Of a DNA stretch of 64,000 nt, positions 35,701-47,081 are shown one piece after another. This stretch comes from Clytia hemisphaerica. Lineage: Eukaryota; Cnidaria; Hydrozoa; Leptothecata; Clytiidae. Every line of letters begins with the position of its first letter. Within the stretch, counting starts at the first letter, position 1. Under the pieces are notes generated by a model that made no database searches, was not told the origin of the DNA, and worked only from the letters and a program-made list of their open reading frames with translations. A program made the translations under genes and the position numbers. The stretch covers positions 1,861,309 through 1,925,308 of the forward strand of contig CACVBU010000616.1 in assembly GCA_902728285.1 (NCBI GenBank), written 5' to 3'.

Positions 35701-37360
35701 AATATTTTCTATACATTTTGTCAATCTACTAAAAAAGCTTTACAAATCCTCCCCTTCTTGGCTTTGAAGCATTGTGCTTTAGCATCTTCACCAGATTTTC
35801 TACAACTAGACTAATTGGAGATGTTTAGAAAGGATTTTTGTTTTAAGGGCTGGAAACTGGATATGCTCAAATTAATCTTCTTCAAATTCATTATACATGA
35901 CTTAAAGCTTTCATTTCATTCCATTTTGAGATTATTTTTAAAATTTTGTGTTTTTGTAAAACTTGCAAAACTTTTCAAAATCTTTCAAAGATCTTTTATT
36001 TAAGTCTTAATCTCGATTTACTTCATTATAGTTGACAAATGTAATGCGAGGCAATTTTTACTCCTTATATATTTGAATCAAATGCAAGGGTCTTTTGTAG
36101 AAGGAAAGAAGAACAATTTATTTGAGGCATTCTTTCATAAAATGAAAATAGTATAATCCTCCGACAGCTACCTTTGTTTCGTTTGAGTTTTTTGAATTAG
36201 CGATTCACTGTTTTGGGCCTCGCAGCGTTTGTGACGCTTTGCTTACGGCTAGTAGGTTGCATTTAAGCATGTATTTTACATTATAGATGGCATAAAATTT
36301 TTGGATGTATTAGATATTTTGCAAATCAGCCAAAATTAATTTTTATGGTCAGTGAGTTTGACGAGTTTTACATACAGAACGAATCAGGAATGTATATAAA
36401 AAGAAAACAATTTGATTTTGATATTTCATGAATACACGTTTTTTTATAAGAACATCCAACATTTTTGCCTTCGGAAATAAGCCTAAAAAGTGTGCTTAAC
36501 ATGTTCTTATCCCCCCCCCATTTTATGAGTATTTATGGCCATTTTCGTAAGAAATCGGGTGTTTTTGAGTTCCCAAAGCCTTGAAATATTCTTAACTTGT
36601 TCTTAACATTTTGGCCTTTTAAGCCTTATGTTCTTATATAGTTTGTTTTTTATAAAAAAACGTGTAGTATTAAGCTTTTGCGTTAACTAATTCTCGTAAA
36701 ATTGGGGCAGTGGTGTGTACGAAGAGCTCCTAAAAACAGTTCAATTAATTAAACTTGTTAAAATTAAACTCGAATGCTTTAACTTGATGGAAGAAAAGAA
36801 CGATTCGTAGTTTCTCTTTTTTGGCGATATTTCAAAGGCTGAAAAATTTGTTCGGCGGTTTCATCAAAAAATTACAATTAACTGTTTGAACTGAACAACA
36901 CCATTCCCTTTGGGACCCTGTGTTAACACATTTATAATTGTGGAGAAATTACGATATTTTCAATTGCAGTCCAATTAAGTCTCTTATAGAAAAATGTTGA
37001 TAAAGAGATTTTAATTGGCAGAAATTAAAAGAGGGAAAGAAATTTGATTTGTCACGAAATCTTGTAATATGCTTTCACACGAACTTTACAGTGAAACAAG
37101 TAAAGACTTAGCGATGAATATGCGTCAATAATGCTAAAGAGGCCATGCAATGATCATGTAAGTACTCACTCGTTCAAGTTATTTTTGAAATAACCTGTCT
37201 AAAACGCGTAATTTCTTTCTTGCTATTATGTTTTTTTGTAATCTTCAAGTCATTTTGGATTTTTCAAGTTCAATTCAATTTTCAATAAAAATAAATGGAC
37301 AATTAATCTGTTTGATAATCCTGTTTAAAAAGTAGAGTATAATCTTTATCATTTTCTCTC
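32785..37360. other. Gene-poor AT-rich stretch
   Basis: No supported exons. Between about 34890 and 35420 a short motif of the form CCCCA(T/C)TGGGA and variants recurs at least six times at irregular spacing, with ACAGGGGTGT near both ends (about 34941 and 35421); it may be a decayed repeat. A family A MITE is at 36433-36666. Confidence 0.4.
36433..36666. mobile_element. MITE, family A, best preserved copy
   Basis: The terminus TACACGTTTTTTTATAA at the left and TTATAAAAAAACGTGTA at the right are perfect inverted repeats. Inside both ends are AAGAACAT/ATGTTCTTA motifs shared with the copy at 1251-1622. 234 bp, no ORF. Confidence 0.75.
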
Positions 37361-37365
37361 TACAG

Positions 37366-37487
37366 AAAGTCGAAAAACGTATCGCGAGCTCGGTGGTGGG
37401 AGCCGAAACATCAATTCTGTGCAATGTCAAAGACGTGTGGAGAAAACTTATCACAAAATGAACATCGTCTCATCAGAAGACCAAGAA
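37366..37487 (+). CDS. Isolated exon-like segment, function unknown
   Basis: Between a good acceptor (TTTTCTCTCTACAG) and a possible GT donor after AATAAATG, one frame reads RKTYRELGGGSRNINSVQ followed by QRRVEKTYHKMN, then acidic residues, with no stop. The composition looks coding. No partner exon in matching phase was found, so it may be one exon of a degraded mobile element or gene. Family not recognised. Confidence 0.3.
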
Positions 37488-37689
37488 ATAAATGGTATTA
37501 AGAAAAAGAAGTAAAGATGATTGTTCGACAACACAACAAAAGAAATATCTTCAATGCTTCAATGAACGAAGAATCGGAGAACCCTCGGGAAAAGAGGAAC
37601 GATATACAACTGAAGGAGTAATTGTTGTACTTCTTTTATTAATTAGTTCATCATTTTTTATACCAATACAATTTCTTGAACCGTAACCT

Positions 37690-39600
37690 AAATCTTATTT
37701 CTTAAATTCGAAAAATGCTTTACAATGTCAAATTTTGTCAGAAATATCCCCCAACCCTATAAGCTCCTTCTATACCATATCAATTATTGCCATTGTTTTA
37801 AAAATTATATATCATGATTTATCATCTTACATTATCTTATTAATTTATGTCATTTTATGTAAATAAGGCATACTTTAGATTTTTAGCACAAGAATTATGA
37901 GTACATAGATATTAATATGATTTTTTTAATATTGACTTTAATTTGAAAGAAGAAAATCATCCAAGAATATTTAATAATTCAATATCTTATCAAATTTAAT
38001 CTCGCGTCTAATTGTCGCTACAGTAACCAGAAATTTAATGTTTCCATATTAGAAGTTTTTTTACCTTTTCAATGTTATGAAATGAAGCGGATCAAGTATT
38101 TTTTTAAACTAGAATATATATTCCCAATAACGAAACGTTGGTTATTTCTGGTCTAGACATCTGCATCTTTTCGAAAATGCGTAAATAATAAATTGTTAAT
38201 CTTTCCTTTCATTAAAAGAATTTCGTTATTTTTTTTACAAAAAAGGTTCGTCTTTTCTCAATTTTGAATTTAAAATTTCCATGGACAAGAAAACAAGTAA
38301 AAGTGAATCTTCACTGCGTGGAGAAAGTCTTATATTTTCACTTCAGAGAAAAGTAGTACTTTTCGTGGCTAAAAATGTAATCATTTTGTACATCGAAAAG
38401 TTAATTATCTCGATATTTAGAAAATTTAAGCTTTTCGAGAAATAGTGAAGATTCACTGTTACTTGTTTTCGCACAGAAGAAAATTTAATGATTTCAAAAC
38501 AAGAAAATTGAGAGAAAAGTTAACTTCTCGTCATATATCTTGCGTTAGAGAAGACAACTTTTCATGCAGTGATAGCCCTCAAATTAAAATACAAAGTTAA
38601 ATCAAAACTTCTTATGTTTTCTGATAAAAAACTGATGGTGCTGGAGAGAGAGCTCTAATAATCTAGGGAGAGAGCCATGCTACCAGGTTTCACCTCTATA
38701 CTACACACAGTCTGACAGTGTCACACATCTCATTTAACTTGAAGTCTCCCACTGAAACAATTTTTGTTTAAAAAATATTGTTCTGCTCAAAGTTTTGGGC
38801 TACTCTTTAACAGACAGACAGAAGAAAAAAAGAAAGAAATACCTTTTTGGTTTATGTAAATTCCTGCAGATTTAACCACCATTCTATACCTATGGTATAT
38901 CCAATAACAGTACAAGAAACCTTTACAATACTTTTACCTAAAACAAGAACTTTCAGTTTCAACATAAACATAAACCAGACAACGACCATCCTTTTCTTGA
39001 ATTTGTAAAAAATAATTTCCCGCCTCTCTTTAATTATTTGGATTTTTTATCACGCATCCTGTACCAATTTAGGCGCCAAAATCTTAAACACTAAAAGTCC
39101 CGTACCAGTTGGGTGCTGGCTGCAAAAAAAATCTGGTCTGTAAAATATAAGAATGGGGAAAATTATCGTACATCCAAAATACGGGGGTTAGCGGTTAGGG
39201 GTGCCTCTGCAAAAAGCAAAAATGCATGTACTTCCCGCCCTAAACCTCCCAATAACTTTGGATTTTCTGAAAGCCAGATAAATTTACTACAATTTTCTGT
39301 CCAGTCAGATGGCCGCAGTCAATTTCAATTAAGGTGCATGAAACGTCAAAGAGCGAACATGCTGTTTTTTTGACACATTTTTGTCTAAAAACAACAATTT
39401 AATCTTTTTTGAACCATCTGACAGGACAGATCGAGGTGCAGATAGGTCTGCCTGACTCAAAAATCCAAAAAAACCAATATGCGTTAGGCAAAAACTGTCG
39501 AAAAACATATCCTTGAAAAATTGGCTTTTTTAGCATTTGAGTAGTGTTTTGATGGGGAAATATTAATTTATTCGACACAGGAAAGTTTGAATTTCAATAA
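37690..39600. other. Non-coding stretch with one MITE
   Basis: Apart from the inverted-repeat element at 38289-38470 nothing was recognised. The open frame at 39113-39373 has no domain or splice support. Confidence 0.35.
38289..38470. mobile_element. Short MITE/foldback with GAAAACAAGTAA termini
   Basis: GAAAACAAGTAAAAGTGAAT at the left pairs with ATTCACTGTTACTTGTTTTC at the right, the match continuing over CTTCACT / AGTGAAG. A second inner inverted pair (AAAAGTAGTACTTTTCG and CGAAAAG) makes this 182-bp segment strongly self-complementary. Confidence 0.7.
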
Positions 39601-39608
39601 ACAAATGT

Positions 39609-40136
39609 TTGGAAACATTTTATATGCATTTAAACTCGAGAATTTTCATGTTTAAAATCGACAATTCGAAAAACCACGAAAACGGCATTTTACAGACTCG
39701 CTTCGTTACGGGAGTTGAGGAGGAAGGTAAAATATACGTCTTTACAGATCTCATTAAAAAGATGTTTTATGGCTTGAAACTCGAATCTACTTTTTATTCT
39801 GCCATACAATCATCAAATATTGAATTGAATTTCAAAAGCCAGATTTCAATGTTCCACAAATATCGTCAAATGAAAAGAGCTATGAAAACCCAACCGTGGA
39901 TTTGGAAAATGGCAATAGAAGACGAAAACAAAAAGTTTACTAGATGCGTCAACCCAAGTTGTAAGCGAAAGCAACAAGTCAATAAGTTGAAAACCGTCAT
40001 TCAGGAAACAATTGATTTTTCTATTAATTCATCAAGTCTTGGATTCCTTCGTAAAACTGTCACTGTAAATAAGCAATGTTCCTCGGGTTTGCCAACATTG
40101 CCATCATGCTTAAAGTCCCAAATTTTAACAACATAA
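39609..40136 (+). CDS. Unrecognised intronless ORF, about 170 residues
   Basis: Open from 39609 (first ATG 39624) to a stop at 40136. I do not recognise the family. The middle has a regular folded-domain look (ILQTRFVTGVEEEGKIYVFT then DLIKKMFYGLKLES). It is followed by a basic helix (KYRQMKRAMK) and a Cys pair in RCVNPSCKRKQQV that could be half of a zinc site. No membrane helix or signal peptide. It may be one large exon of a longer gene or transposon; no flanking splice sites were found. Confidence 0.4.
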   Translation: METFYMHLNSRIFMFKIDNSKNHENGILQTRFVTGVEEEGKIYVFTDLIKKMFYGLKLESTFYSAIQSSNIELNFKSQISMFHKYRQMKRAMKTQPWIWKMAIEDENKKFTRCVNPSCKRKQQVNKLKTVIQETIDFSINSSSLGFLRKTVTVNKQCSSGLPTLPSCLKSQILTT

Positions 40137-43100
40137 ACCAACAGCAACCGCAAACCAATTCCGAACAAAGAGCATGTGTTATATCCAATTTAAAACGTCA
40201 TGACTCAATACACTGAGACTCTTGAATCAAAACAGGAGCATAAGGGTCTTTACAAGTTACTCGCTCCAATATATTGCAGATGCGATATTCAATGTTCCAT
40301 CAAAAATCTTTCCTTTATTGATTACAACTCTGGACAAGTGATATAAAATAAGCAACTTTCGATTTAATCGAATTACGAATAGCATCACAGGTTCATTTCT
40401 GAACAAAACTCACAGGCAGTACCAAAAAAACTGTACCCGACTCTATAATGTGGTTTGGGCTGAGAGTTTGAATTTCCCAGATCCTAATAACGGTTAAAAA
40501 CATAACCAATCAAATTTTGTTATTCTTTTACTGGTCAGTTCCGAAATTTGGTTTCTATTTTAGTAAGTGAGGACAGCACTAAATTCGAATTTCCCACTGT
40601 AGATTTTTTGAAGCAGAAATCTGCCTCACAGCTCGTACCCGTCCTGTATATATCAGATTATAAAAATTAGATGAAAATTGTTTCCGAATAATACGATGAG
40701 AATACGAGAATTGATCAATGAAGGAAAGGCATTACATTTGTTTAAATACAATGAGAATGTTCAGAAAGAATTTTAGCTAGATGACGTGAACCTATAGTTT
40801 TGGGATCCTTTGGAAAACACGGAGCTAGTTTTATATTGCCCACTTTGTGATCAAGATAAAAAATCCGGAATTTACCTATCCTCGACATCACGATGGGAGA
40901 TTAGAAATGATAACGTCGTAATATGCTGGCATTCTCCGTCAACTTGAACAATTTCAAAAACCTTAAGCCATGACAGTGGTTTGACTAAAGCTGCTTTTGA
41001 TTTGATTTCCCGGCTGATTGATCATGGTAAGTTTTTTGCAACAGCTCAACCGATATTGACAGAAGTAATAGTTGATCAGTTCTTTCATGCACTTCGTTGA
41101 TCTAAATAACCTCCGAGCAATGGAAGAAATTATTCCAAAACCCCCTTCAGAGAAGTTTCTAAGGAATTGTTTTGTCTGAATTATCAAAGTTTTTCAGAGA
41201 TCTATAAGTCTATAAGTCGTTGATAGCAAGTCTATCAGAGTATATCAGCTGTGATCAGACTTTCAAATCAGCGTCAAACATCGGTTTTACTAAAGATGGC
41301 AAGTGGGTCAAAATAGTGGGAACATGGAACATGATTGAATTTGGTCAAGTGACTGGTTAGCTTTGTAATGATCCCCTATTTAACGTGGAGAATTGTTCAA
41401 AAATCTCCCGGAGAAAAAGGGAACTATAGTTTTCATCTATGTAGATTGTTGTCAATGGAAATGCAAAATTTTGGAATACTTTCCGGATGCTTAGTAACAG
41501 TCTTCGAATAAAGAAGATAAAAAATACCAACCTCGTGCCCCTGTATCATAGGCTTTACTTACACTACTGATGGACGCCAGAGAATACCCTGGGGTGTTGG
41601 CTGATGCGAATTCCCCCTCTGAGAGGGGGGACGGTACGTAATGCTTTTCTCGGCGAAAATTTACCAGTTACGATGTGGGAGGCGCAAAAACATTTGAGCG
41701 TAGCAACAAAAACAAAACAAAAAACAGCAAACGTGGCTGGCTTCATAGAAGTTGTTACATTTTTAAAAACTCTGCAGAGATCATTAGAAAAAAAACAGGA
41801 TAAAATATAACTTGAAAGTAAAGCAAATAATTTGAATTTACGAAATGAGATGTATTTGCATTGCAACCTGGGTATGGAAAATCTATAATTTACCAACTTC
41901 TCCCTGACATGTTTAATGATGCTAAAATCATTATTGTAATCGATCCTTTGGATTCATTAACAAAGAAGAATTTAAAATCAAGTGTACTTTAAAGAGCATG
42001 GGATAATTAAACACAAGAAACCTACCGGAATATCAAAAGAAATAACTGATGGTAACATATCAACATATCATTTGTCTTTTCACATCCGCAGTTTTTATTT
42101 GGTAAGGATGAAAAATTTTAAGGTCTGAGGCCTTTCAAAAAAAGTTCTGGCATGTGTTATTGATGAAGCTCATTGTATAAAACTTTGTTAAGTTGACCGA
42201 TTTTTCACACGGAAAATTTCCATTTGAAGGTTTCATTCAAAATATCCGTGAAAAAGCTCGCTTTTTAACCAGTTACGTGGGAGGCGCAGAAACATTAACA
42301 AAGAAAAGAAAATTGATGACGTCATGAAAAAACCGATAACGTCATCCCAAAATTTCCACCTGTCAGGAAAAACCGAAAAAGACAAAATATATGGTTTAAA
42401 AAATGTTTATTACAGTCGAACCAATAAAGATATTTAGATTCTGTTTGAAGATTCTGAAAGATAAAAGGGTGATTATTGCTGGTTTTGCATTTTCCACGAA
42501 GACTTTTTTCTTAAAATCTGTGCTGAAGATGAGTAAAATTTTCAAATTTTGATAACCTTATGAATGATGACGTCATCATTTTCAAAAAAAAAACTATTTA
42601 GTTTATATTGTCAATGCCTATCACGTGTCAAAATTTGAAAATGATTGAATAAATAATTCAGAAGCTATCAGCACTTTAAAATTTCGAGTTTTAAAGGAGA
42701 TCTAACGGCAAAAATTTCTTTATCCTTATTTTTTGACAGAGTACAGCCCTAATTAAATAAAAAACATTGCAAAAAGAACGAGTGCAAAATCTTTCATATT
42801 GATTGAATTATCATTGTTTAAAATATCTCTTTATTTGAAAGTAAGAGGGTTTCGTGACGTCAGCGCTGAACTTTCATTTCGATAGAGAAACTGTTTGTAG
42901 ACAAAAATTATGGAAAGAAGATGTTTTATAGCAAAATATAATTTTGATGTACGTAGAGTGTAGAAGTAGTAGAATGGTTAAAAATGTCTGAGAAATCATT
43001 TTCTTCACTTGAAGATTCACTCGACGACATTTTGCTCTGAATTTAGAAGTCTAAATGAATGTGCTAAATGATTTTATCAAGAAATTTTTCTTTACAAAAC

Positions 43101-43170
43101 TCACTAAAAGTTTAGAGAAAAAGAGAGAAAATCTTGTTTAACAAACAAGTTGTTCAGCAATGACGTCACA
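40137..43170. other. Non-coding stretch with a repeated 30-bp segment
   Basis: No supported exons. The segment ACCAGTTACG(AT)GTGGGAGGCGCA(A/G)AAACATT occurs near 41661 and again near 42277 in the same orientation, so the area probably holds remnants of one repeat family. Confidence 0.35.
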
Positions 43171-43254
43171 CGCTTAAATCTTTAAAGGGATATAATTTCC
43201 TATTGAGTTAAATTTTTTCAACATAATATAGCTCCTTTTAATCCCCACAATTTT

Positions 43255-43770
43255 AAAATTTTCTGAGGCCGAAGGCCGAAAAGGAAATTTGAATTTTATG
43301 AGCTTAAAATCAGACGAATTCATTATGCCGAGCGGACGCAGTCTAGAGTGAGTGGAACGAAGGCTAAGAAAAGCATCGTAGATGCGTCCTATATGATGTG
43401 ACAAATAGAAATGTGTAGACGTCGCATGACGTATATATTAATATATCTTTCCTTGAATGAAATGCTAATAATAATAACTAAATAAAATATAAACTATATA
43501 GATATAAAGTTTAAGATCTCCTTACTCGTCTGCCGCCACGACCACGTCTTTTCCCTCGATTGTGGTTCTCTGCATAAAAGATAGAATACAGTGTAAGCAG
43601 TTTAAAAGCAAAGTAGGGAGGAGGGATGGGAATGAATTCGTCTGATTTTAAGCTCATAAAATTCAAATTTCCTTTTCGGCCTTCGGCCTCAGAAAATTTT
43701 AAAATTTTATATCGCTTAAAATCAGACGAATTCATTATGCCGAGCGGACGCAGTCTAGAGTGAGTCTTCA
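43255..43770. repeat. Inverted and direct repeats at the 3-prime end of the DIRS-like element
   Basis: A segment with CTGAGGCCGAAGGCCGAAAA ... GCTTAAAATCAGACGAATTC and then GAGCGGACGCAGTCTAGAGT occurs at 43258-43351. It recurs as an inverted copy at about 43633-43700, followed at once by a direct copy of its right half (43717-43766). The inverted and direct copies form a hairpin. DIRS elements typically carry complementary terminal and internal repeats used as recombination intermediates, which this may represent. Confidence 0.7.
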
Positions 43771-43814
43771 CAAAAGGCTGCGGAACGCCGGCTAAGTCCT
43801 CGTTTAAAGCAACT

Positions 43815-44715
43815 TCAGTCCTGTAGGAGTATATTTTGGTACTTTTCTGCCGAACTGAATTCTTTGTTGTAAAATTTTTGCCATACTGATGCATTAGACC
43901 AGTTCCCCATTTTTAAAATGTCTTTAAGATTTGCCCCTTTTTTGTATGCCTTTGAAGAAGAGGCTGACCTCTTGGAGTGAGCCTGAAAAATGTTGATGTC
44001 AATGCCCGCCATTTTTAACATCTCTTTTACCCATCTAGCTGTTGTATCCTTTCCTACGGGCTTGTGTGGTTCGACATAGCTCAAAAATAATTTAGAGGTT
44101 TGCTGTTTTTTCCTAAACACCTTTGTAACTTTGATGTATTCGGTAAGGGCTTGATATGGACAAAGCTTCCTATTTCCGTCAAATTTCCTAAATTCTATTG
44201 GTTCATTTTTATTTCCTTGTTTGAAATGCTTGGGTGGTGTACTTAAATGAAAAATGAAAGTCGTTTCTGATTTCCCCATGAGATCAATATCCAGGTCCGT
44301 AAGTTCCGAGCCTCTATTTGGCGCCAGGATTCCCAAAAGTGTTACAGTTTCAAAAGTAAGTTCCTTCAGTTGTAAATGTTCGTTTTCTGGTAATTCCCTC
44401 ATACAATTCAACACTGTGTCGATGTCCCATATTTCCGTATATTTAGGCATCGGGGGTCTCTGTCTTCAAACTCCTTTTAGTAAGGAAGTGACCAGTGGAT
44501 GTTGCCCCACTGGTAGCCCTTCAACAATTCTATGGTAAAAGGATATGGCTGATCTATGCCCATTTATGGTGTTATATTCTTTACCCTCTTCGAATAAGGT
44601 TGTCAAGTAGTTGACTACGGTCTCTATAGTACTTGAAATGGGATCAATTTCCCTTTTACGACACCAGCTACTGAAGTTTTTCCAGGCTGACATGTAATGT
44701 CTCCTAGTTCCCTTT
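43815..44715 (-). pseudogene. DIRS-like tyrosine recombinase with an in-frame stop
   Basis: The N-terminal part (from about 44711, ATG 44693, SAWKNFSSWCRKREID ...) and the catalytic part (44450-43815) are in the same frame, separated by a single TGA at about 44466-44468. The catalytic part shows the YR landmarks: Arg I in LAPNRGSEL, the His-x-x-Arg box in QAHSKRSASSSKA, the Trp of MGNWSNASVW and a candidate nucleophile Tyr in WQKFYNKEF. The frame is also the same as that of the RNase H ORF, whose TAA lies immediately upstream (44716-44718). It would integrate the circular cDNA intermediate. The premature stop makes this copy inactive unless read through. Confidence 0.8.
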
Positions 44716-45840
44716 GCTTATAAGGGTAGCAGCAGTTTGTGATATGCCCTCTGAAGACTCATGTTCCCTGATATCTCCCACACTGCCAAGTGCAGTGTTT
44801 TGTTTCGAATGAGAGGGTGCGTTTCCTCCAATGGGTGGGTTAGAGTGTCCCTTTCCATTTCTATCTTTCTTGGGTTTGAGATTAACATCCCCAGTAAAAC
44901 TGGATACCAGGGTTGGGTTGTCCAGATTGGGGCTATCAAAATTACTGTAGCTCGAGACCTGTGCGCTTTCTCCAGGCACCTCCCTATCAGATAAAATGGG
45001 GGAAATGCATATGCTAGAGTTTGGTCCCAGGTCTGAGTTAATGCATCTATTGCTTGACAATCCGGGTCTGGTCTCCAACTGAAATAGGTTTCCAGTTGGT
45101 GGGCTGTTCTGGAAGCAAATAGGTCGATTTCTGGAGTTCCCAAAGTTTCCACTATCTGTATGAAAACCCTCCTTTTTAGCTTCCAATCGCTCCAGTCTGT
45201 CGAGTTCCTGGACTCGAAGTCGGCTTCCTTGTTCAAGCTCGATGGGATGTATTCTGCAGTAAGAGTGATCCCTTTCTGGGTCAAGAAAGACCATATTTCC
45301 TTGGCTATGTTTACTAGAGTCAAATTTGTTGGTCGACCCATTTTCACAATGTGAGCTAGAGCTACCTGATTGTCTATCAATAGATGTATTGACTTCAGAT
45401 GATTTCCCTTCACAAAGGTTTTCAGAGCTATGAGAGCTGCTTTCATCTCTAGGACATTTATATGTTCCTCTTTTTCCCAGCTTTGCCATAGTCCTCCTGA
45501 CGAGATCTGACCACAGTGGGCCCCCCATCCTCCTTTTCTTCCCTTTGCCGCATCTGAGCTTATAATTAAATCTGGGGGTAAGATGTTTATGTTTTTCCCA
45601 TTTCCTGTCGAAAGGTTTTCTACCCACCACTTTAGCTCCTCCGTTGCTTTGTTGTCCAAGCTCATTGCAGACTCGTATCTCTGTTCGCATCTCGCTAATT
45701 GCGTGTTCATGCATTTTTGAAGGAATCTTTTTTGGAGTGGTGCTAGGGTGAAGGCTGGGGCGATTGCCATAAGATTCCCTATTAGGCTCGCTAGTTTCCT
45801 TATGGGAAAAGTTTTCAGACTCATAATTTCCTCAGTTTTT
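44716..45840 (-). CDS. DIRS-like RNase H and downstream conserved domain
   Basis: Read in the frame that ends at 44716. It starts near the IRKLASLIGNLMAIAPA connection segment that follows RT thumb sequences in DIRS elements. RNase H motifs follow: IISSDAAKGRKGGWGAH (first Asp), the HINVLEMKA Glu, the LLIDNQVAL Asp and a C-terminal acidic residue in SSLNKEADFESR. The next stretch, PEIDLFASR ... FSWRPDPDCQAIDA ... YAFPPFYLI ... APIWTTQPWYPVL, is the segment conserved after RNase H in DIRS1-like elements. It degrades the RNA strand during cDNA synthesis. It is in a different frame from the RT upstream. Confidence 0.85.
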
Positions 45841-46940
45841 GCACTTTCTCTAGTGGGACTTTGAAGGTCATATCGCAGCTGTTTATTAAGACTCCCAGAT
45901 ACTCCATCTGTTGGTTTGGTACCAGTACAGACTTCTGTAGATTTATTGTAAACCCTAGATTCTCCAGAAGAAAGATTGTTGTGTCCCTTGAGAAGATTGC
46001 TTCTCCTTTCGACCCTGCTACTATCAATAGGTCGTCTATGTATATGAGGACTCTTATTTGTAACCTTCTCAACAGTGAAATGGGTACTTTGAGTAGTTTT
46101 GTGAAGAACCTGGGAGCTGGTCCCAATCCGAACATCAGGCATTGGAATTCGTATAGGCTTCCTTCCCAGCTGAATCTCACATACTTCTTTGATTGGGGAT
46201 GCAACGGTATTGCAAAATAAGCGTCCTTCAGGTCGATTTTGACCATGAAGTCCCCCTTCTGGAGGATGTTTTTCACATCCTTCAAAGTTTCCATTTTGAA
46301 TTTTTGATATGGAATGTATGAGTTCAGTTCCTTTAGATTTATAACTGGCCTGTATTTTCCTGGTTCCTTTTTCTCTCTTAAAAATAGAGTGGACAAAAAT
46401 TGACCTTCTGTGTTTAGAACTCTCTTCACAGCCCCTTTCTCCAGTAAGGTTCTTATCTCTGCTCTTATCAAGGCTTTCATTTTGGAATTGAAATTTATTT
46501 GTTGTGGTCTTGTTTTTTGAATTGGCCTCCCTCTTATTGGGATCACTAAGCCTGAAACTGTTTCCAAGATGAATTTGTCCTGAGTCAGTTTTGACCAATT
46601 GTTTTGAAAAAATCCTGTCCTTCCAGTCTGTGTCAACTGGGGATTTGATAAATCCTCTATGAGGTTTTTTATACTTGGGTGTATTTTCCCAAATTTTTGT
46701 GACTCCCCGTTTGTCAGCAGAGGTTTTGCTTGACTGGAGAGAGGTTCTGTGAAGTTTGACAGAATTTTTCTTACCTTTGCCTCTTCGGTTTTGAATTCTG
46801 TGGTGCAAGCCAGCCTGTTGTTCATCGGTGTATTGTTCGTGCCCCTCTCCGTGGCTTGTTGATCGGGAGGAGCTCCATGAAAAGGGAGTGCGATTAGCTG
46901 TTTGTACTCTTTTTGAAAAGAGGAATTGTTTGAGTGACTG
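45821..46940 (-). CDS. DIRS-like reverse transcriptase (gag C-terminus fused)
   Basis: The open frame ending at 45821 contains fingers and palm motifs of RT: EKGAVKRVL, KYRPVINLKELN, FMVKIDLKDAYFAIPLHP, FQCLMFGLGPAPRFFTK and the catalytic YIDDLLIV, then LGFTINLQKSVLVPNQQMEYLGV. Upstream of ATG 46825 this frame stays open to about 46940 (ALPFHGAPPDQQATERG), preceded by a TGA; the gag-like N-terminus (from 47081) is in another frame, so a frame switch is needed near 46.9 kb and another near 45.83 kb into RNase H. The polymerase would copy element RNA into DNA. Confidence 0.85.
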
Positions 46941-47081
46941 GTTGTTCACTTTTGCCTGTTTTGTGAGGGATTTTATTGTCTCCTCTCCAAAAAGTTTTCC
47001 ATCACTTTCTTGTAACTCCTCTAATAGGGTCTCTCTGAGCCACACACTGATTTGGCTTTCACGAATGCCAAGTCCCATCAA
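46900..47081 (-). CDS. Gag-like N-terminal segment of the DIRS-like element
   Basis: The frame starting at ATG 47081 encodes MGLGIRESQISVWLRETLLE and then a charged, helical stretch (ESDGKLFGEETIKSLTKQAK), with the usual position of the structural protein in DIRS elements. After about 46900 this frame stays open for hundreds of codons but reads low-complexity Ser/Arg/Lys-rich sequence, while the RT frame takes over. The start codon choice is tentative because the frame is open a few codons upstream. Confidence 0.5.

Noticed and set aside
44704-45714. 336-codon open frame in the DIRS-like element
   Set aside because: It overlaps the RNase H coding frame in a different frame and reads polar low-complexity sequence with no family motif; mentioned only as an oddity.
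45821-46220. Plus-strand open frames opposite the DIRS RT
   Set aside because: Antisense shadows of the RT coding sequence; no motifs or splice sites of their own.
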